64,000 nt of DNA from an unicellular cyanobacterium SU2 (GTDB lineage Bacteria > Cyanobacteriota > Cyanobacteriia > Cyanobacteriales > Microcystaceae), in NCBI GenBank assembly GCA_002110465.1, contig NEED01000069.1, positions 268,564 to 332,563 of the forward strand, written 5' to 3'. A model generated the notes under the pieces. That model had not been told where the DNA came from and searched no databases. It worked only from the letters and a program-made list of their open reading frames with translations. Made by a program: the position numbers and the translations under genes. Position 1 is the stretch's first letter. Every line of letters starts with the position of its first letter. Below are positions 46,707 through 56,652 of this stretch, one piece after another.

Positions 46707-46737
46707 CTCGCCTTCTATGAAGGCGAGGAAACATTTT
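46707..46737 (+). terminator. Hairpin after cobA
   Basis: CTCGCCTT (46707-46714) pairs with AAGGCGAG (46720-46727) around a 5-nt loop, followed by GAAACATTTTTAT. It is the likely end of the siroheme transcripts. About 100 bases follow before rpsO, long enough for its promoter and leader. Confidence 0.55.
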
Positions 46738-46833
46738 TATAAAAATGGGATGCTCCCTTGGGGGCTTTCAAAATCCAAAAAATAAATGATAGAATGAGAG
46801 GCTGCAACCCTTAGTTCATAACCATTCTTTCTA

Positions 46834-47103
46834 ATGAGTTTAACAGCCAGCGAAAAGCAGGAGCTAATGAGTTCCTACCAAATCCACGAAACCGATACAG
46901 GATCGCCTGATTTACAGGTAGCCCTACTCACGAAGCGGATTAGCCAACTGACGGGACATCTCAAAAAAAATCCTAAAGATCACGCTTCTCGTCGAGGACT
47001 GCTAAAAATGATTGGTCGTCGTAGACGGTTACTCGCGTACATTAACAATAAAGATTCAGAACGGTATCAAGCGTTAATTAAGAGCTTGGGTATCCGCCGC
47101 TAG
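46834..47103 (+). CDS. rpsO: 30S ribosomal protein S15
   Basis: 89 aa, exactly the normal size. It has [49 protein letters not shown], the whole S15 core that binds 16S rRNA early in 30S assembly. Single gene. In other bacteria its leader is autoregulated; here the leader contains a GGGATGCTCCCTTGGGGGCTTT stretch near 46748-46770, whose role is unknown. Confidence 0.98.
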   Translation: MSLTASEKQELMSSYQIHETDTGSPDLQVALLTKRISQLTGHLKKNPKDHASRRGLLKMIGRRRRLLAYINNKDSERYQALIKSLGIRR

Positions 47104-47212
47104 ATTAAGCTTTATGATAACCGCAAGAGAACACGGACATAGTCTTGAAACTATATTAAAAGATATGCTTCCGACTTCTCATTAAAAGACTTTCTACGTT
47201 CAAAAACGACCT

Positions 47213-47677
47213 ATGGCTTCTAAATCTTCCCAAGATCCCTTACCCTTTGAACCTCGTCAAAAAAAGAAAAAATCCCCGAAAGCTCCGGCGACTTCAACCA
47301 CACCTCAATCCCCCAATAAGACTGCTAAAAACAAAAAAGACGCAAGCCTTAGTGCTATTCCTGATGTTGTTAGTCAACGGATGGTGCGACGGATGGCTTT
47401 ATTTTCTGGCATCCCCACAGCTTTAGGAATGTCTTCATTTTTTATTTTTTATTGGATTGTCAGTCATGACTGGCTCGATATTCCTACCACCGCCGTTGGT
47501 GCAGTCAGCTTAGGATTATTTGGCTTAGGGGTATTGGGCTTAAGCTACGGCATTTTTTCAACGTCTTGGGATGAACATAGAGTCGGTAGTTGGTGGGGAT
47601 GGCAAGAGTTGACGACTAATTTTAGCCGTACAGTAAATGCCTGGCGTGTTGCTAGGCAAGAAACGAAAAAAAATTAG
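47213..47677 (+). CDS. PAM68-family photosystem II assembly protein
   Basis: 154 aa. An N-terminal soluble, Lys/Pro/Ser-rich segment (1-60) precedes IPDVVSQRMVRRMALFSGIPTALGM, then two membrane helices (about 60-83 and 95-117), and the C-terminal SYGIFSTSWDEHRVGSWWGWQELTTNF block. These are diagnostic of PAM68 (DUF3464), which acts in early photosystem II assembly at the thylakoid membrane and in chlorophyll insertion. The location after rpsO fits a light-growth context. Confidence 0.9.
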   Translation: MASKSSQDPLPFEPRQKKKKSPKAPATSTTPQSPNKTAKNKKDASLSAIPDVVSQRMVRRMALFSGIPTALGMSSFFIFYWIVSHDWLDIPTTAVGAVSLGLFGLGVLGLSYGIFSTSWDEHRVGSWWGWQELTTNFSRTVNAWRVARQETKKN

Positions 47678-47906
47678 CTGTTTTAGGCAATCGACCCTCT
47701 CAATACGGTAAATAGAATTAATAGGACTGTTGTATTTGGATTGACCCTTGACCCCCTTACTAGAAAAATTAAGGTGGACTGGGTATGGTACTTCCAAAAC
47801 AAGAAACTCCTAGCAAACTATCGCACACTTGAAGTAACTTCATCAAAACACCATTGACCCAAGGCTCAATCAGAGAAGGTTCACTGACAACCAGAGGAAT
47901 GAAACA

Positions 47907-48965
47907 ATGATCATTGTTATGAAATCAGGCTCCCCAGAAGCAGAAATTGAACGCATTATTGAAGAAGTTAAAGAGATAAACTTAACCCCCGAAAAGATCA
48001 CAGGCGCGCACCAAGTTGTTATTGGCTTAGTGGGGGAAACAGCTACTCTCGAAATCTCTCGTATTGAAGAGTTAAGTCCTTGGATTCAACAAGTATTACG
48101 AGTGTGTAAACCCTTTAAACGCTCAAGTCTCGAATTTCGCCACGGTCATTACAGTGAAGTCGTGGTCAATACTCCCAATGGAGCCGTAACCTTCGGTCAA
48201 AATCATCCTGTGGTAGTGGTAGCCGGTCCTTGTTCGGTAGAAAACGAAGAAATGATCATCGAAACGGCTAAGCGAGTTAAGGCCGCAGGAGCTAAATTTT
48301 TACGTGGAGGAGCCTATAAACCTCGTACCTCTCCCTACGCCTTCCAAGGTCATGGAGAAAGTGCCTTAGAACTGTTGGCTGCAGCACGAGAAGCGAGTGG
48401 CTTAGGGATTATTACTGAAGTGATGGATACTGCTGATGTGGACAAGGTGGCTGAAGTTGCGGATGTGGTACAAGTGGGCGCGAGAAATATGCAGAACTTT
48501 GCGCTGCTGAAAAAAGTTGGCTCTCAAGATAAACCCGTATTACTGAAGCGCGGAATGGCAGCAACCATTGATGATTGGTTGATGGCAGCTGAATACGTTT
48601 TAGCGGCAGGAAATAGTAACGTTATTCTCTGTGAAAGGGGAATTCGCACTTTCGATCAAAAATATACCCGCAATACTTTAGATTTATCCGTAGTTCCTGT
48701 GTTGAGATCTTTAACTCATTTACCGATGATGATCGATCCGAGTCATGGAACAGGAAAATCAGACTATGTCCCGTCTATGGCTGTTGCAGCGATCGCAGCA
48801 GGAACCGATTCACTAATGATTGAAGTTCACCCTAACCCAGCCAAAGCTTTATCTGATGGACCCCAATCTTTAACCCCAGAAAGATTTGACCGTTTGATGC
48901 AAGAGTTATCGGTGATGGGAAATACGGTGGGTCGTTGGAGTCAACCTCAAGTCGCTTTTGCTTAG
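47907..48965 (+). CDS. aroF: 3-deoxy-7-phosphoheptulonate (DAHP) synthase
   Basis: 352 aa. First enzyme of the shikimate pathway, condensing PEP and erythrose-4-phosphate. An N-terminal ferredoxin-like regulatory domain (about 1-75) precedes the barrel: [64 protein letters not shown] and [12 protein letters not shown]. This is the type I-beta form with a regulatory N-domain, as in Thermotoga, expected to be feedback-inhibited by aromatic end products. Confidence 0.95.
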   Translation: MIIVMKSGSPEAEIERIIEEVKEINLTPEKITGAHQVVIGLVGETATLEISRIEELSPWIQQVLRVCKPFKRSSLEFRHGHYSEVVVNTPNGAVTFGQNHPVVVVAGPCSVENEEMIIETAKRVKAAGAKFLRGGAYKPRTSPYAFQGHGESALELLAAAREASGLGIITEVMDTADVDKVAEVADVVQVGARNMQNFALLKKVGSQDKPVLLKRGMAATIDDWLMAAEYVLAAGNSNVILCERGIRTFDQKYTRNTLDLSVVPVLRSLTHLPMMIDPSHGTGKSDYVPSMAVAAIAAGTDSLMIEVHPNPAKALSDGPQSLTPERFDRLMQELSVMGNTVGRWSQPQVAFA

Positions 48966-48993
48966 TCGATTGAAACGTAAAACATAAAAGTTC

Positions 48994-49011
48994 GTAGTTG
49001 GGGCTTTAGCC
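48994..49011. repeat. Dispersed GTAGTTGGGGCTTTAGCC repeat
   Basis: 18 bases identical to the reverse complement of 9598-9615. Immediately beyond comes a second, related TTAAGCCCTAAAG element at 49028-49041. This lies in the long gap after aroF. Confidence 0.7.
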
Positions 49012-49199
49012 TTTATGCAATAAGGATTTTAAGCCCTAAAGAACTTACTATAGCACTACGCATTATGTATGGTTAGGACATTTTTATAATAGGAATGAAA
49101 TAATCAAGTTATCAGCGGTCTCGCTCCGCGAGTGCTGCCGCACCGCCAAGACCATGCCAGCACCTTCATTGCTAAGGCACAAGGATCAGAAATTGCCAC

Positions 49200-49477
49200 T
49201 TCTGATCTTGGATAAGGGGTTTGGTATTCGAGTCCATTTTGAACCATTAATTGCTGATCACTACCGAGTCGAACGTTTATCCCCTGACTATTAGCCTCTC
49301 CAAAAGTTTGAACTAGCCATTCTCTGGTTCCATCAGTAGACCCATCATCAACCAGAATAATTTCTTTAGGAACCCTGGAAGTGCTTGGGCTACTTTCGTC
49401 ACAGCACTATCTATGGGATGTATTTCATTGTAAACAGGAATAAAAATCGATAGTTTGATAAAGATCTCCTCAAACAC
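49200..49477 (-). pseudogene. Frameshifted fragment of a GT2 glycosyltransferase
   Basis: Minus-strand translation from about 49477 gives IKLSIFIPVYNEIHPIDSA, then after a frameshift near 49380 gives PKEIILVDDGSTDGTREWLV in another frame. Those two blocks are the first and second conserved segments of GT2 glycosyltransferases of the dolichyl-phosphate-mannose synthase type. After NGLEYQTP the family pattern is lost. The gene is clearly broken: a frameshift plus loss of about three quarters. No other gene lies in 48966-49872; the remainder (49478-49872) has nothing recognisable. Confidence 0.75.
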
Positions 49478-49872
49478 CCTTTTAGGACTCTACTGTTTCT
49501 TTTAACCTAACTTTACTCCTGTTTTCTTCTTTCTCATACCAGTTTAGATCTAGCTTGTTGCAAGTTTGATAAAGATTCGGTGTGGGTCAATTACAGTTAA
49601 TGAATAAAGTTTAACTTTATACGGTAGCGAAACTTTTCGCTTTTGTCATAATAGCCAAGAAAATTTATTCTGACTAAGATTTTTAAGACACTAAATACGC
49701 TCCTAAAGTTGCCCCGTTGCTTAATCTTAAACAATAATCATCGTGTAGATCTAGATTTGATTTTGGGTTAAGGTAGAAAATGAACAATGGCTAATTTTGC
49801 CCTTGTGTACATCACTACTATTGATTAGTATGTTCTAATTTAGTAGATCTTTAATTATTGTTTTGATTATCT

Positions 49873-50823
49873 ATGCCTCCTATCTCTCTGAATCAACCTA
49901 AAAATTTTTTACAAGACCCTTTTTCATGGTTTTATAGTCTTTGGAAGTTTTCTCGTCCTCATACCATTGTTGGTACGAGTTTAAGCGTTTTGGCATTATC
50001 AATTGTTGCCTTAGCTGCTACGAAAAGTTCGATAACTGTCAAGACTTTTGGCTATTTATTAGGGGCTTTAATGGCTTGTCTATGTGGGAATATTTATATC
50101 GTTGGTTTAAATCAATTAGAAGATGTAGACATTGATCAAATTAATAAACCTCATCTTCCAGTGGCTGCTGGGGAATTTTCTTTAAAACAAGGCCGCATTA
50201 TTGTTAGTTTCACAGGAATTCTCGGGTTAGGCTTCGCTGCTATTTTTGGAAAATGGTTATTAGCAACAGTAGCTATTAGTTTGACCATTGGAACTGCTTA
50301 TTCTCTCCCTCCTATTCGGTTAAAGCGATTTCCATTTCTGGCTGCTTTATGTATTTTTACAGTGCGAGGTGTTATTGTTAATTTGGGACTGTTTTTATAT
50401 TTTAGTGAAGCCTTAACAGGGACAGGATTTATCCCCCCCTCAGTCTGGTTATTAACCCTATTTATTTTAATCTTTACTGTGGCGATCGCTATTTTTAAAG
50501 ATGTTCCTGATCTCGAAGGAGATAAGCAATATAACATCACTACTTTTACAATTTTACTCGGTAAATCTACAATTTCTAAGGTGACTTTAGGAATTATTAC
50601 TTTTTGTTATTTAGGAATGATAACAGCAGGATTAATAAAACTTCCAGGGATTAATCCTTGGTTAACCATTGGTTCCCATTTGAGTTTATTAGTTTTACTT
50701 GGGTTGCGTAGTCAAGGGGTTGATTTAGAAGATAAGATTGCTATTGCCCAATTTTATCAGTTTATTTGGAAACTCTTTTTCTTGGAGTATTTACTATTTC
50801 CTTTGAGTTGTCTTTTTGCTTAA
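49873..50823 (+). CDS. hpt: Homogentisate phytyltransferase
   Basis: 316 aa, UbiA-superfamily membrane enzyme with about nine helices. It joins phytyl diphosphate to homogentisate in tocopherol synthesis. The first polyprenyl-diphosphate site is NQLEDVDIDQINKP (80-93), the second KDVPDLEGDKQYN (about 209-221); both aspartate-rich motifs are intact. WKFSRPHTIVGTSLSVL at the start is typical of cyanobacterial/plant HPT. Single gene preceded by a gene-free gap. Confidence 0.93.
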   Translation: MPPISLNQPKNFLQDPFSWFYSLWKFSRPHTIVGTSLSVLALSIVALAATKSSITVKTFGYLLGALMACLCGNIYIVGLNQLEDVDIDQINKPHLPVAAGEFSLKQGRIIVSFTGILGLGFAAIFGKWLLATVAISLTIGTAYSLPPIRLKRFPFLAALCIFTVRGVIVNLGLFLYFSEALTGTGFIPPSVWLLTLFILIFTVAIAIFKDVPDLEGDKQYNITTFTILLGKSTISKVTLGIITFCYLGMITAGLIKLPGINPWLTIGSHLSLLVLLGLRSQGVDLEDKIAIAQFYQFIWKLFFLEYLLFPLSCLFA

Positions 50824-51458
50824 TAAATATTAAATTAAAGCCTATATTCCCATAGGAAGCAGAGGATTTCATGATAGTCAGAAGTGATTGTGTAAGCTGG
50901 ATATGAAGATAGAATAAGTTAGTCATTTAGGGTTTTATATAAATAAATTTTATTGATGAGTGGCTATTAATTGCAATTTTCAATCATATGCCTCTGTTAC
51001 ATAACTTAATTAAGGATCTACTTTGCTAGATTTTTTCTAAATTTCCTCGATAATGACATTTTTATGATTTTCATGCTATTATATTTTATGGTATGCTAAG
51101 TGGTATATGACTAAAAATATTTATATAAGCTGAAACAGCTATTATTGCGTTGTTTTAACTCTCTAAATAATTCCTGAAACGAGAAAAACAGCTAGTTGGT
51201 GAGAGTGATTTTCAATAGTACATTTAAACCCAACAATAATTTTTGTAAATTAATCTTGACAGATAAATGTACAGGTTAAATAGGTTGAAGCTGTAGATTT
51301 CAAGGGACATTAAATTCCTACTAGTCCTTCACAGGTTACAGATGGTAAAATTAGGGATAGTGAATGCTTAACTGAAGCTAATAGAATTGATTGCTATTAA
51401 AATAACTTTTTGACATCAAATATGAGGCAAAAAATATACATATTTTCTAATTTTTTCT
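50824..51458. other. 635-bp AT-rich intergenic region with an inverted repeat
   Basis: No ORF of note. GTACATTTA (51218-51226) and TAAATGTAC (51264-51272) form a 9-bp inverted repeat 37 bp apart, with a consensus TTGACA (51256-51261) just beside the second arm. No convincing -10 at 17 bp is seen. This is the upstream region of recQ, so an operator is possible. Confidence 0.4.
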
Positions 51459-53597
51459 ATGATAATGTCTCAGCCTAACCCTCTTGAACAGTGGTTAAAA
51501 GACTTCTTTGGTTATGATAGTTTTCGCCCTGGACAGGCAAAAATTGTCGAAGAAGCCTTACAAAACCGAGACTTATTAGTAATTATGCCCACAGGAGGAG
51601 GAAAGTCCCTTTGCTTCCAACTTCCTGCCTTACTCAAACCAGGATTAAGTGTGGTGGTTTCCCCCTTAATTGCCCTGATGCAAGACCAAGTAGATACCCT
51701 GTTGGACAATGGTATCGGCGCAACTTTTCTCAATAGTAGTCTCAGTTCCCAAGAAGTGCGATCGCGCGAACAAGCGATTGTTAATGGTAAAATCAAACTG
51801 CTGTATGTCGCCCCAGAAAGATTATTAAATGGAAAATTCACCCCTTTTCTAGATTTTATTGCTCAGAAAATTGGCATTTCTGCCTTTGCAATTGATGAAG
51901 CCCATTGTGTGTCTGAATGGGGGCATGATTTCCGTCCTGAATACCGACAACTAAGACAAATTCGTCAACGCTATCCCCAGGTTCCCATGTTTGCCTTAAC
52001 CGCAACAGCAACCAAGCGGGTACAAGAAGACATCATCAAACAATTGGGATTGAGACAACCAGGCATTCATCTTAATAGTTTTAATCGTCCTAATCTTTAT
52101 TATGACGTTCAATCCAAAGAACGCCGCAGTTATAATAAACTACTAACCTGTATTCGCGGAAAAAAAGGCTCAGGAATTGTCTATTGTCTCAGTCGTCGTT
52201 CCGTGGATGAAATTGCTTTTCGGCTGCAAAATGATGGGGTTGATGCTTTACCCTATCATGCGGGAATGGATGATCAGGCAAGAAGACTAAATCAAAACCG
52301 TTTTATTCGAGATGATGTACAAGTGATGGTGGCAACTATTGCCTTTGGTATGGGCATTAATAAACCCGATGTTCGCTTCGTTATTCATTATGATTTACCC
52401 CGTAATTTAGAAGGTTATTATCAAGAGTCAGGAAGGGCAGGACGGGATGGAGAACCCGCAGAATGTACCTTATTTTTTAGTTTATCTGACCTCAAAAGAA
52501 TTGAATATTTAATTGATCAAAAAACTTCTCCTCAAGAACAAAAAGTATCTCGTCAACAGTTACGTCAAGTAGTAGATTATGCTGAAGGCAATGACTGTCG
52601 TCGTACCATTGTCTTACGATATTTTGGGGAAAGATTTTCAGGCAATTGTGGTAACTGTGATAATTGTCGTCACCCGAAACCCATAGAAGATTGGACAATT
52701 GAAGCACAAAAATTTCTCTCTTGTGTTGCCCGTTGTAATGAAAGATTCGGGATGACTCATATTATTGATGTCTTACGGGGATCAAAAAAACGTAAAATTG
52801 AACAATATGGGCATCATCTTTTGTCAACCTATGGCATTGGCAAAGACAAAAGTGTAGCTGAATGGAAAATGTTAGGGCGTTCTTTAATTCATCAAGATTT
52901 ATTAGATGAAACTAGCGATGGTTTCTCAATTTTAAAACTCAATAGAAGAAGTTGGGAAATATTACGAAAACAGAGAAAAGTAGAAATTGCGATTACTCAA
53001 AAATCTGCCTCGAAAGTCTTAGGAGATTATAATCCTAGGGCGGCTGAAATTGAGTTACTCTTTGAGCGATTAAGAAACTTGCGTAAACAATTAGCAGATA
53101 GGAATAATATCGCTCCCTATGTTATTTTTGCCGACTCAACATTAAAATTAATGGCGAAATTGAAACCCCAAACTTTACAAGATTTCTCTAAAATTTCTGG
53201 AGTAACTGACTATAAAATAAATCAATATGGAGAGAGATTTGTTTCAGAAGTTAGGGCATTTTGTCAAGAACAAGCTCCTCCAAATCCCTTACCAACTCAG
53301 AGTAACATGATTACCTTGCAGCTTTATCAACAGGGATTAGATACGGCAGAAATTGCGGAACTGCGAGGGTTAAAAGAAAGTACCATTTACTCTCACCTCT
53401 CGGAATTGATTGAAATGAGACAGCCCGTAGACATCAAGAAATTAGTGCTTCCGGTGAGACAAGATATTATTATTCAAGCTATTAAGAAAATTGGAGACGG
53501 TGCTTTAACTCCTATTAAAGAATATTTAGGAGACAATTATAGCTACAATGAAATTAAATTAGTAAGAGCTTGGTATCGAAGGGAGCAACAATTTTGA
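51459..53597 (+). CDS. recQ: ATP-dependent DNA helicase RecQ
   Basis: 712 aa. Domain order: helicase core with P-loop MPTGGGKS (43-50), DEAH in [19 protein letters not shown], motif [15 protein letters not shown] zinc region ([12 protein letters not shown]... CGNCDNC); winged helix; HRDC (about 530-600); and a C-terminal helix-turn-helix of about 90 residues ([29 protein letters not shown]) found in longer RecQs. ATG codons at 51459 and 51465 are both possible starts. It unwinds DNA during replication repair. Single gene. Confidence 0.97.
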   Translation: MIMSQPNPLEQWLKDFFGYDSFRPGQAKIVEEALQNRDLLVIMPTGGGKSLCFQLPALLKPGLSVVVSPLIALMQDQVDTLLDNGIGATFLNSSLSSQEVRSREQAIVNGKIKLLYVAPERLLNGKFTPFLDFIAQKIGISAFAIDEAHCVSEWGHDFRPEYRQLRQIRQRYPQVPMFALTATATKRVQEDIIKQLGLRQPGIHLNSFNRPNLYYDVQSKERRSYNKLLTCIRGKKGSGIVYCLSRRSVDEIAFRLQNDGVDALPYHAGMDDQARRLNQNRFIRDDVQVMVATIAFGMGINKPDVRFVIHYDLPRNLEGYYQESGRAGRDGEPAECTLFFSLSDLKRIEYLIDQKTSPQEQKVSRQQLRQVVDYAEGNDCRRTIVLRYFGERFSGNCGNCDNCRHPKPIEDWTIEAQKFLSCVARCNERFGMTHIIDVLRGSKKRKIEQYGHHLLSTYGIGKDKSVAEWKMLGRSLIHQDLLDETSDGFSILKLNRRSWEILRKQRKVEIAITQKSASKVLGDYNPRAAEIELLFERLRNLRKQLADRNNIAPYVIFADSTLKLMAKLKPQTLQDFSKISGVTDYKINQYGERFVSEVRAFCQEQAPPNPLPTQSNMITLQLYQQGLDTAEIAELRGLKESTIYSHLSELIEMRQPVDIKKLVLPVRQDIIIQAIKKIGDGALTPIKEYLGDNYSYNEIKLVRAWYRREQQF

Positions 53598-53628
53598 AAA
53601 TCTTGATAATTCTAACAGTGATTGTATA

Positions 53629-53667
53629 GCAGAATGTCGAATTTAGAATGAATAACCTTGTCGTGAG
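53629..53667. repeat. Dispersed intergenic repeat, copy 2
   Basis: Second copy of the element at 22079-22131: GAATTTAGAATGAATAA then TTGTCGTGAG. It lies 32 bases after the recQ stop in a gap with no gene. Confidence 0.7.
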
Positions 53668-53883
53668 CTGAGTTTGAGGGATTTAAAGTTGTCTCAATCC
53701 TACTCTCGCCGCCTGGGGGCATAATACTCAATTCTCCTGTTGAACTCCGTTCCATTGGCACATTCTTATTGACCATGCACAATTGATAGAACTGTTCATG
53801 GGTTAGTCTTGACTAAGGGTTCTAAACTTAAATGAAATGAATGTTAGTCAACAATATCATCCTTCAATGTAAATTAGAAACTG

Positions 53884-54609
53884 TTATCTAATCACAGGAA
53901 TTTTAGCCAGTTTCAGGTTAAGTTTTTGGTCAGGATAATCGGTGAGATTAATCGATAAACTCTCCACCTCATTCATCAACGCACTAGGAATTTTTATCGT
54001 TCCTGTAAAGCGTTCATTATTAGCCGGTAATTCATCGGGTAAACCTTCTGTAATTGCGCTCAAAGAACGTCCTTGATTATCTTTGACTTCTAAAAAACTG
54101 TAGAGAAATTTAACCGTTTGATTTCCCTGATTTTTTAGATTAACATTTAATAAAACATTTCCTCCTTGATTGTTAGATTCAGTAACTTCTAACATAACCC
54201 CACCATCTTGGACTTTGAGAGGTAAATTACCAACTGACACAGTCTTAGACTCAGAAGAATCTGGTTTATTTTGCGAAGTTTCCTGAGATTTCTTGTCCTT
54301 TGCTTTTTCTGATGATGACTTAGAGTCAGACTTCTTTTCTTCAGCGTGAATATGATCATACACTTTGATTAAAATTGTTTTTTCATCAATAGGTTCAAAT
54401 TCAGTCGGTTGAGTTGATGATTTTTTAACTTTTGTCAACTTTTTAGCGGGATTTGACGTTGGTTGATTAACCCCTTGTAGGGCTTCACGTCCAGTTTGAT
54501 AAGCTAGATAAGCACTAGCTGTTCCGACTCCAGACATAATCAGTAAAAGAAATATCGTCCATTTAATGGTGGAATTAATTGAGATTGCCATGATTGATGA
54601 TGTAGTCAA
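53884..54609 (-). CDS. Membrane-anchored protein with disordered linker and beta domain
   Basis: 241 aa. An N-terminal membrane anchor (about 15-38, IKWTIFLLLIMSGVGTASAYLAY) is followed by a Ser/Lys-rich charged linker (about 50-125) and a beta-rich C-terminal domain (MLEVTESNNQGGNVLLNVNLKNQGNQTVKFLYSFLEV...) resembling DUF4352-like or Ig-like folds. No catalytic motif. The domain is probably on the periplasmic side. The ATG at codon 7 is an equally possible start. Adjacent to a tRNA gene on the other strand. Confidence 0.65.
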   Translation of the reverse strand: MTTSSIMAISINSTIKWTIFLLLIMSGVGTASAYLAYQTGREALQGVNQPTSNPAKKLTKVKKSSTQPTEFEPIDEKTILIKVYDHIHAEEKKSDSKSSSEKAKDKKSQETSQNKPDSSESKTVSVGNLPLKVQDGGVMLEVTESNNQGGNVLLNVNLKNQGNQTVKFLYSFLEVKDNQGRSLSAITEGLPDELPANNERFTGTIKIPSALMNEVESLSINLTDYPDQKLNLKLAKIPVIR

Positions 54610-54740
54610 TATTTGAAAAAGATGACAGAAAAACCCTAAATAAAACTGACGTAGGATTCCCGTGCAAGCTATAATAAAGTTATACCCTAACCATGAGCAA
54701 GTTAACTAATACCGTTAATTTCTCACGATTCAGGGGATTG

Positions 54741-54813
54741 CCAGGGTTGGCCGAGCGGTTGAGGCAGCAAACTCATAATTTGCCCTAGGCAGGTTCAACT
54801 CCTGCACCCTGGA
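54741..54813 (+). tRNA. tRNA-Ile(CAU), lysidine-type
   Basis: 73 nt. Acceptor stem CCAGGGT/ACCCTGG is perfect, D stem GCC/GGC, anticodon stem GCAAA/TTTGC around CTCATAA (anticodon CAT), five-base variable loop, T arm GCAGG-TTCAACT-CCTGC, discriminator A; CCA is not encoded. A CAU anticodon could mean Met, initiator Met or Ile. The acceptor is fully paired, so not initiator. The AACTCATAATT loop with the GCAGGTTCAACTCCTGC T arm matches chloroplast and bacterial tRNA-Ile2, whose C34 is changed to lysidine by TilS to read AUA. Confidence 0.85.
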
Positions 54814-54832
54814 TGCTAAGCCATTTAATAAG

Positions 54833-55633
54833 TTAGGGAATAATGGGAATTTGTTGCATTCTGATGTTAATTTCAGGCTGAGGATTAGTTGTCCGTAAAT
54901 AAGAGGGGTTACTTTGTACCGAGGTATTAAAGGGATTCGGTAAATCTGGGGTAAGAATCCTGGGTCCTGCGGTTTGTTGACTCAAAGCATCCCGATAGAC
55001 TGTTTCAAAGGTTTTCCCATCATTGGCAATTTGATTATCAAAAAAGGAACCAGGGGCGTATCTGACTCCAAAAATACTATTAGTTTGACCAGAGAGATCG
55101 GTACTATCATAGAAGGTCAATGTTTCATTAGCAAACGCCCGATCAAAAACATTTTGTAAGGTATCTCCTCGATATTCAGGGATCGCTTGTAAACTGGGTG
55201 TAATTGGAGAAGTCCCAGGAGACCCTCCCCGAAAATTTTGCGCTTCGAGTAAACGTCTTTCTAGTTGTTCAAGACAAGCATTTAACCCTGCTGCAAACTC
55301 ATCACGGCTTAAAGCTTGCTCACCTCGATAGGTGCGATCGGGATAACCCACAATACAGCCATAATTTTCCACCAGATTTTTTAAGGCCTGATAAGACCAA
55401 TTCACGGGGGAAACATCCCTTAATTGTTGAATACTCTGAATTTGTTGCAGGGTGGTCTCGTAATCTTCTACTGAATTTGAAGACCAAGGAGTTCCTTCAG
55501 GGTTTTGTGTGGTAACAGGGTTGGATGAAGGGACAGGAGATGTTAAGGGTTCGTCAGCTTGAACAGGGGAAACCGTTAACCCAACGATTAGCATTGAACC
55601 TAGCAATAACAACGAGTCAATAGATTTAGACAT
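54833..55633 (-). CDS. Secreted protein with one SLH domain, no porin barrel
   Basis: 266 aa. Signal peptide (about 1-26, ending VSPVQA). Residues about 70-130 are one S-layer-homology domain (LRDVSPVNWSYQALKNLVENYGCIVGYPDRTYRGEQALSRDEFAAGLNACLEQLERRL), the type found at the N-terminus of cyanobacterial iron-uptake porins. The usual coiled coil and OprB barrel are absent; the rest is a Pro/Asn-rich domain of about 130 residues. It might bind peptidoglycan-linked polymer at the outer envelope without forming a channel. Role unknown. Confidence 0.78.
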   Translation of the reverse strand: MSKSIDSLLLLGSMLIVGLTVSPVQADEPLTSPVPSSNPVTTQNPEGTPWSSNSVEDYETTLQQIQSIQQLRDVSPVNWSYQALKNLVENYGCIVGYPDRTYRGEQALSRDEFAAGLNACLEQLERRLLEAQNFRGGSPGTSPITPSLQAIPEYRGDTLQNVFDRAFANETLTFYDSTDLSGQTNSIFGVRYAPGSFFDNQIANDGKTFETVYRDALSQQTAGPRILTPDLPNPFNTSVQSNPSYLRTTNPQPEINIRMQQIPIIP

Positions 55634-55966
55634 GATCGGTTGTTCCTCACACGATAACTTAAACTTAGGATCAGCCTAGAGGCTTTAACATTATAAAATG
55701 GAAGATTAACCCATGATTGTCAAAAATATTGCCTAAGTCGTGGCTTAATTCTAGCGAAAATTTTGGGGATTCGGGTTTTGAAAATTATCAAAGATGAGAT
55801 AAATATAAATATAAATATTAAGAAAATCCGAAGGTTAGTTAAATTCTGTAGAAAATGCACCCAAAATGTAACTATTGATACTGCTCAGTCCTAGGCAGTT
55901 TAAGCTTAGGTTAAAAGCTGTCAATACCAAATTGCTGATCACTCATACCAATTAATTTGGTGCCTT
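55634..55966. other. 333-bp intergenic region
   Basis: AT-rich with an ATAAAT microsatellite-like run (near 55800-55822). Imperfect inverted repeat ACTGC-N10-GCAGT near 55878-55897. No gene or convincing promoter was identified; it is the shared upstream region of two divergent genes. Confidence 0.5.
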
Positions 55967-56209
55967 ATGAATACCAAAACTCTACCCACTCCTCACTCTA
56001 CCCTCTATTCCATCGAGATGATCCAAGATGAAGCGAGACAACTCGTGGATCAGGGGAATGTTAGTCGCCAGCAACCTATTTACATTCTGTGTGATTATAT
56101 TCCCGCCCGTGAATGGGTTAGTCTTGAGTGTGAACTCGAACGATGCAACTATCTATTACGCGATCGCATCGGGGATCTAATTGGTTCAGAAAGTTGGTCT
56201 AGTGACTAA
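55967..56209 (+). CDS. DUF4327 family small protein
   Basis: 80 aa. IEMIQDEARQLVDQGNVSRQQPIYILCDYIPAREWVSLECELERCNYLLRDRIGDL matches DUF4327, small proteins largely limited to cyanobacteria, function unknown. Start at ATG; complete. Single gene, convergent with the next two. Confidence 0.8.
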   Translation: MNTKTLPTPHSTLYSIEMIQDEARQLVDQGNVSRQQPIYILCDYIPAREWVSLECELERCNYLLRDRIGDLIGSESWSSD

Positions 56210-56233
56210 TTTCCTAAAACTTCTGTAACTTGT

Positions 56234-56614
56234 TTAATTGGACTGACGGGAATTTTCTAGTTCCGTTCTCAACGCTATCACTTGTTGCGTTAATTGCTCA
56301 ATCTCGTTGTGAAGATTCCCATTACTCCCTGAAGAAGATGTAGGCTTTTGATTACCATTGTCGGTGGTAGGTGCTGATGGCTGTGTTCTTTGTTGTTGAT
56401 TTAACCATTCTTCTACCAAGCGACGGGCTCCTTGTTCTGTGATCTCCCCTTTTTGCGCCCATTCTTGCGCCTTTTGTGTGAATTGACTCTGTAACTCAGA
56501 AAGGGTTTCTGCTCGTTTTTGGGGGTCTTGAAGGGTTTCTATAAAAGAAACTGTCGCCCCCACACTAACTCGAAAGCTTTGTTGTAGTAGTCCTATAAAT
56601 TTATCGGTATTCAT
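56234..56614 (-). CDS. Conserved cyanobacterial phasin-like helical protein
   Basis: 126 aa. The helical N-terminal 75 residues (FIGLLQQSFRVSVGATVSFIETLQDPQKRAETLSELQSQFTQKAQEWAQKGE) resemble short cyanobacterial phasin-like proteins; a Ser/Asn/Pro-rich linker and a C-terminal coiled coil (EIEQLTQQVIALRTELENS) follow. Could coat PHB granules or act structurally; function is not established. It lies 38 bp downstream of the gene at 56653 on the same strand, so the two may be cotranscribed. Confidence 0.65.
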   Translation of the reverse strand: MNTDKFIGLLQQSFRVSVGATVSFIETLQDPQKRAETLSELQSQFTQKAQEWAQKGEITEQGARRLVEEWLNQQQRTQPSAPTTDNGNQKPTSSSGSNGNLHNEIEQLTQQVIALRTELENSRQSN

Positions 56615-56652
56615 AAATGCTTTAGGTTAACTTAACTTAGCGTTTAGTTGAA

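Noticed and set aside
47558..47797. Minus-strand ORF across the end of the PAM68-like gene
   Set aside because: It is antisense to the conserved PAM68 C-terminus.
54741..54813. tRNA-Met from the CAU anticodon
   Set aside because: The acceptor is fully paired and the anticodon and T arms match the lysidine-type tRNA-Ile2 pattern better than elongator or initiator Met.
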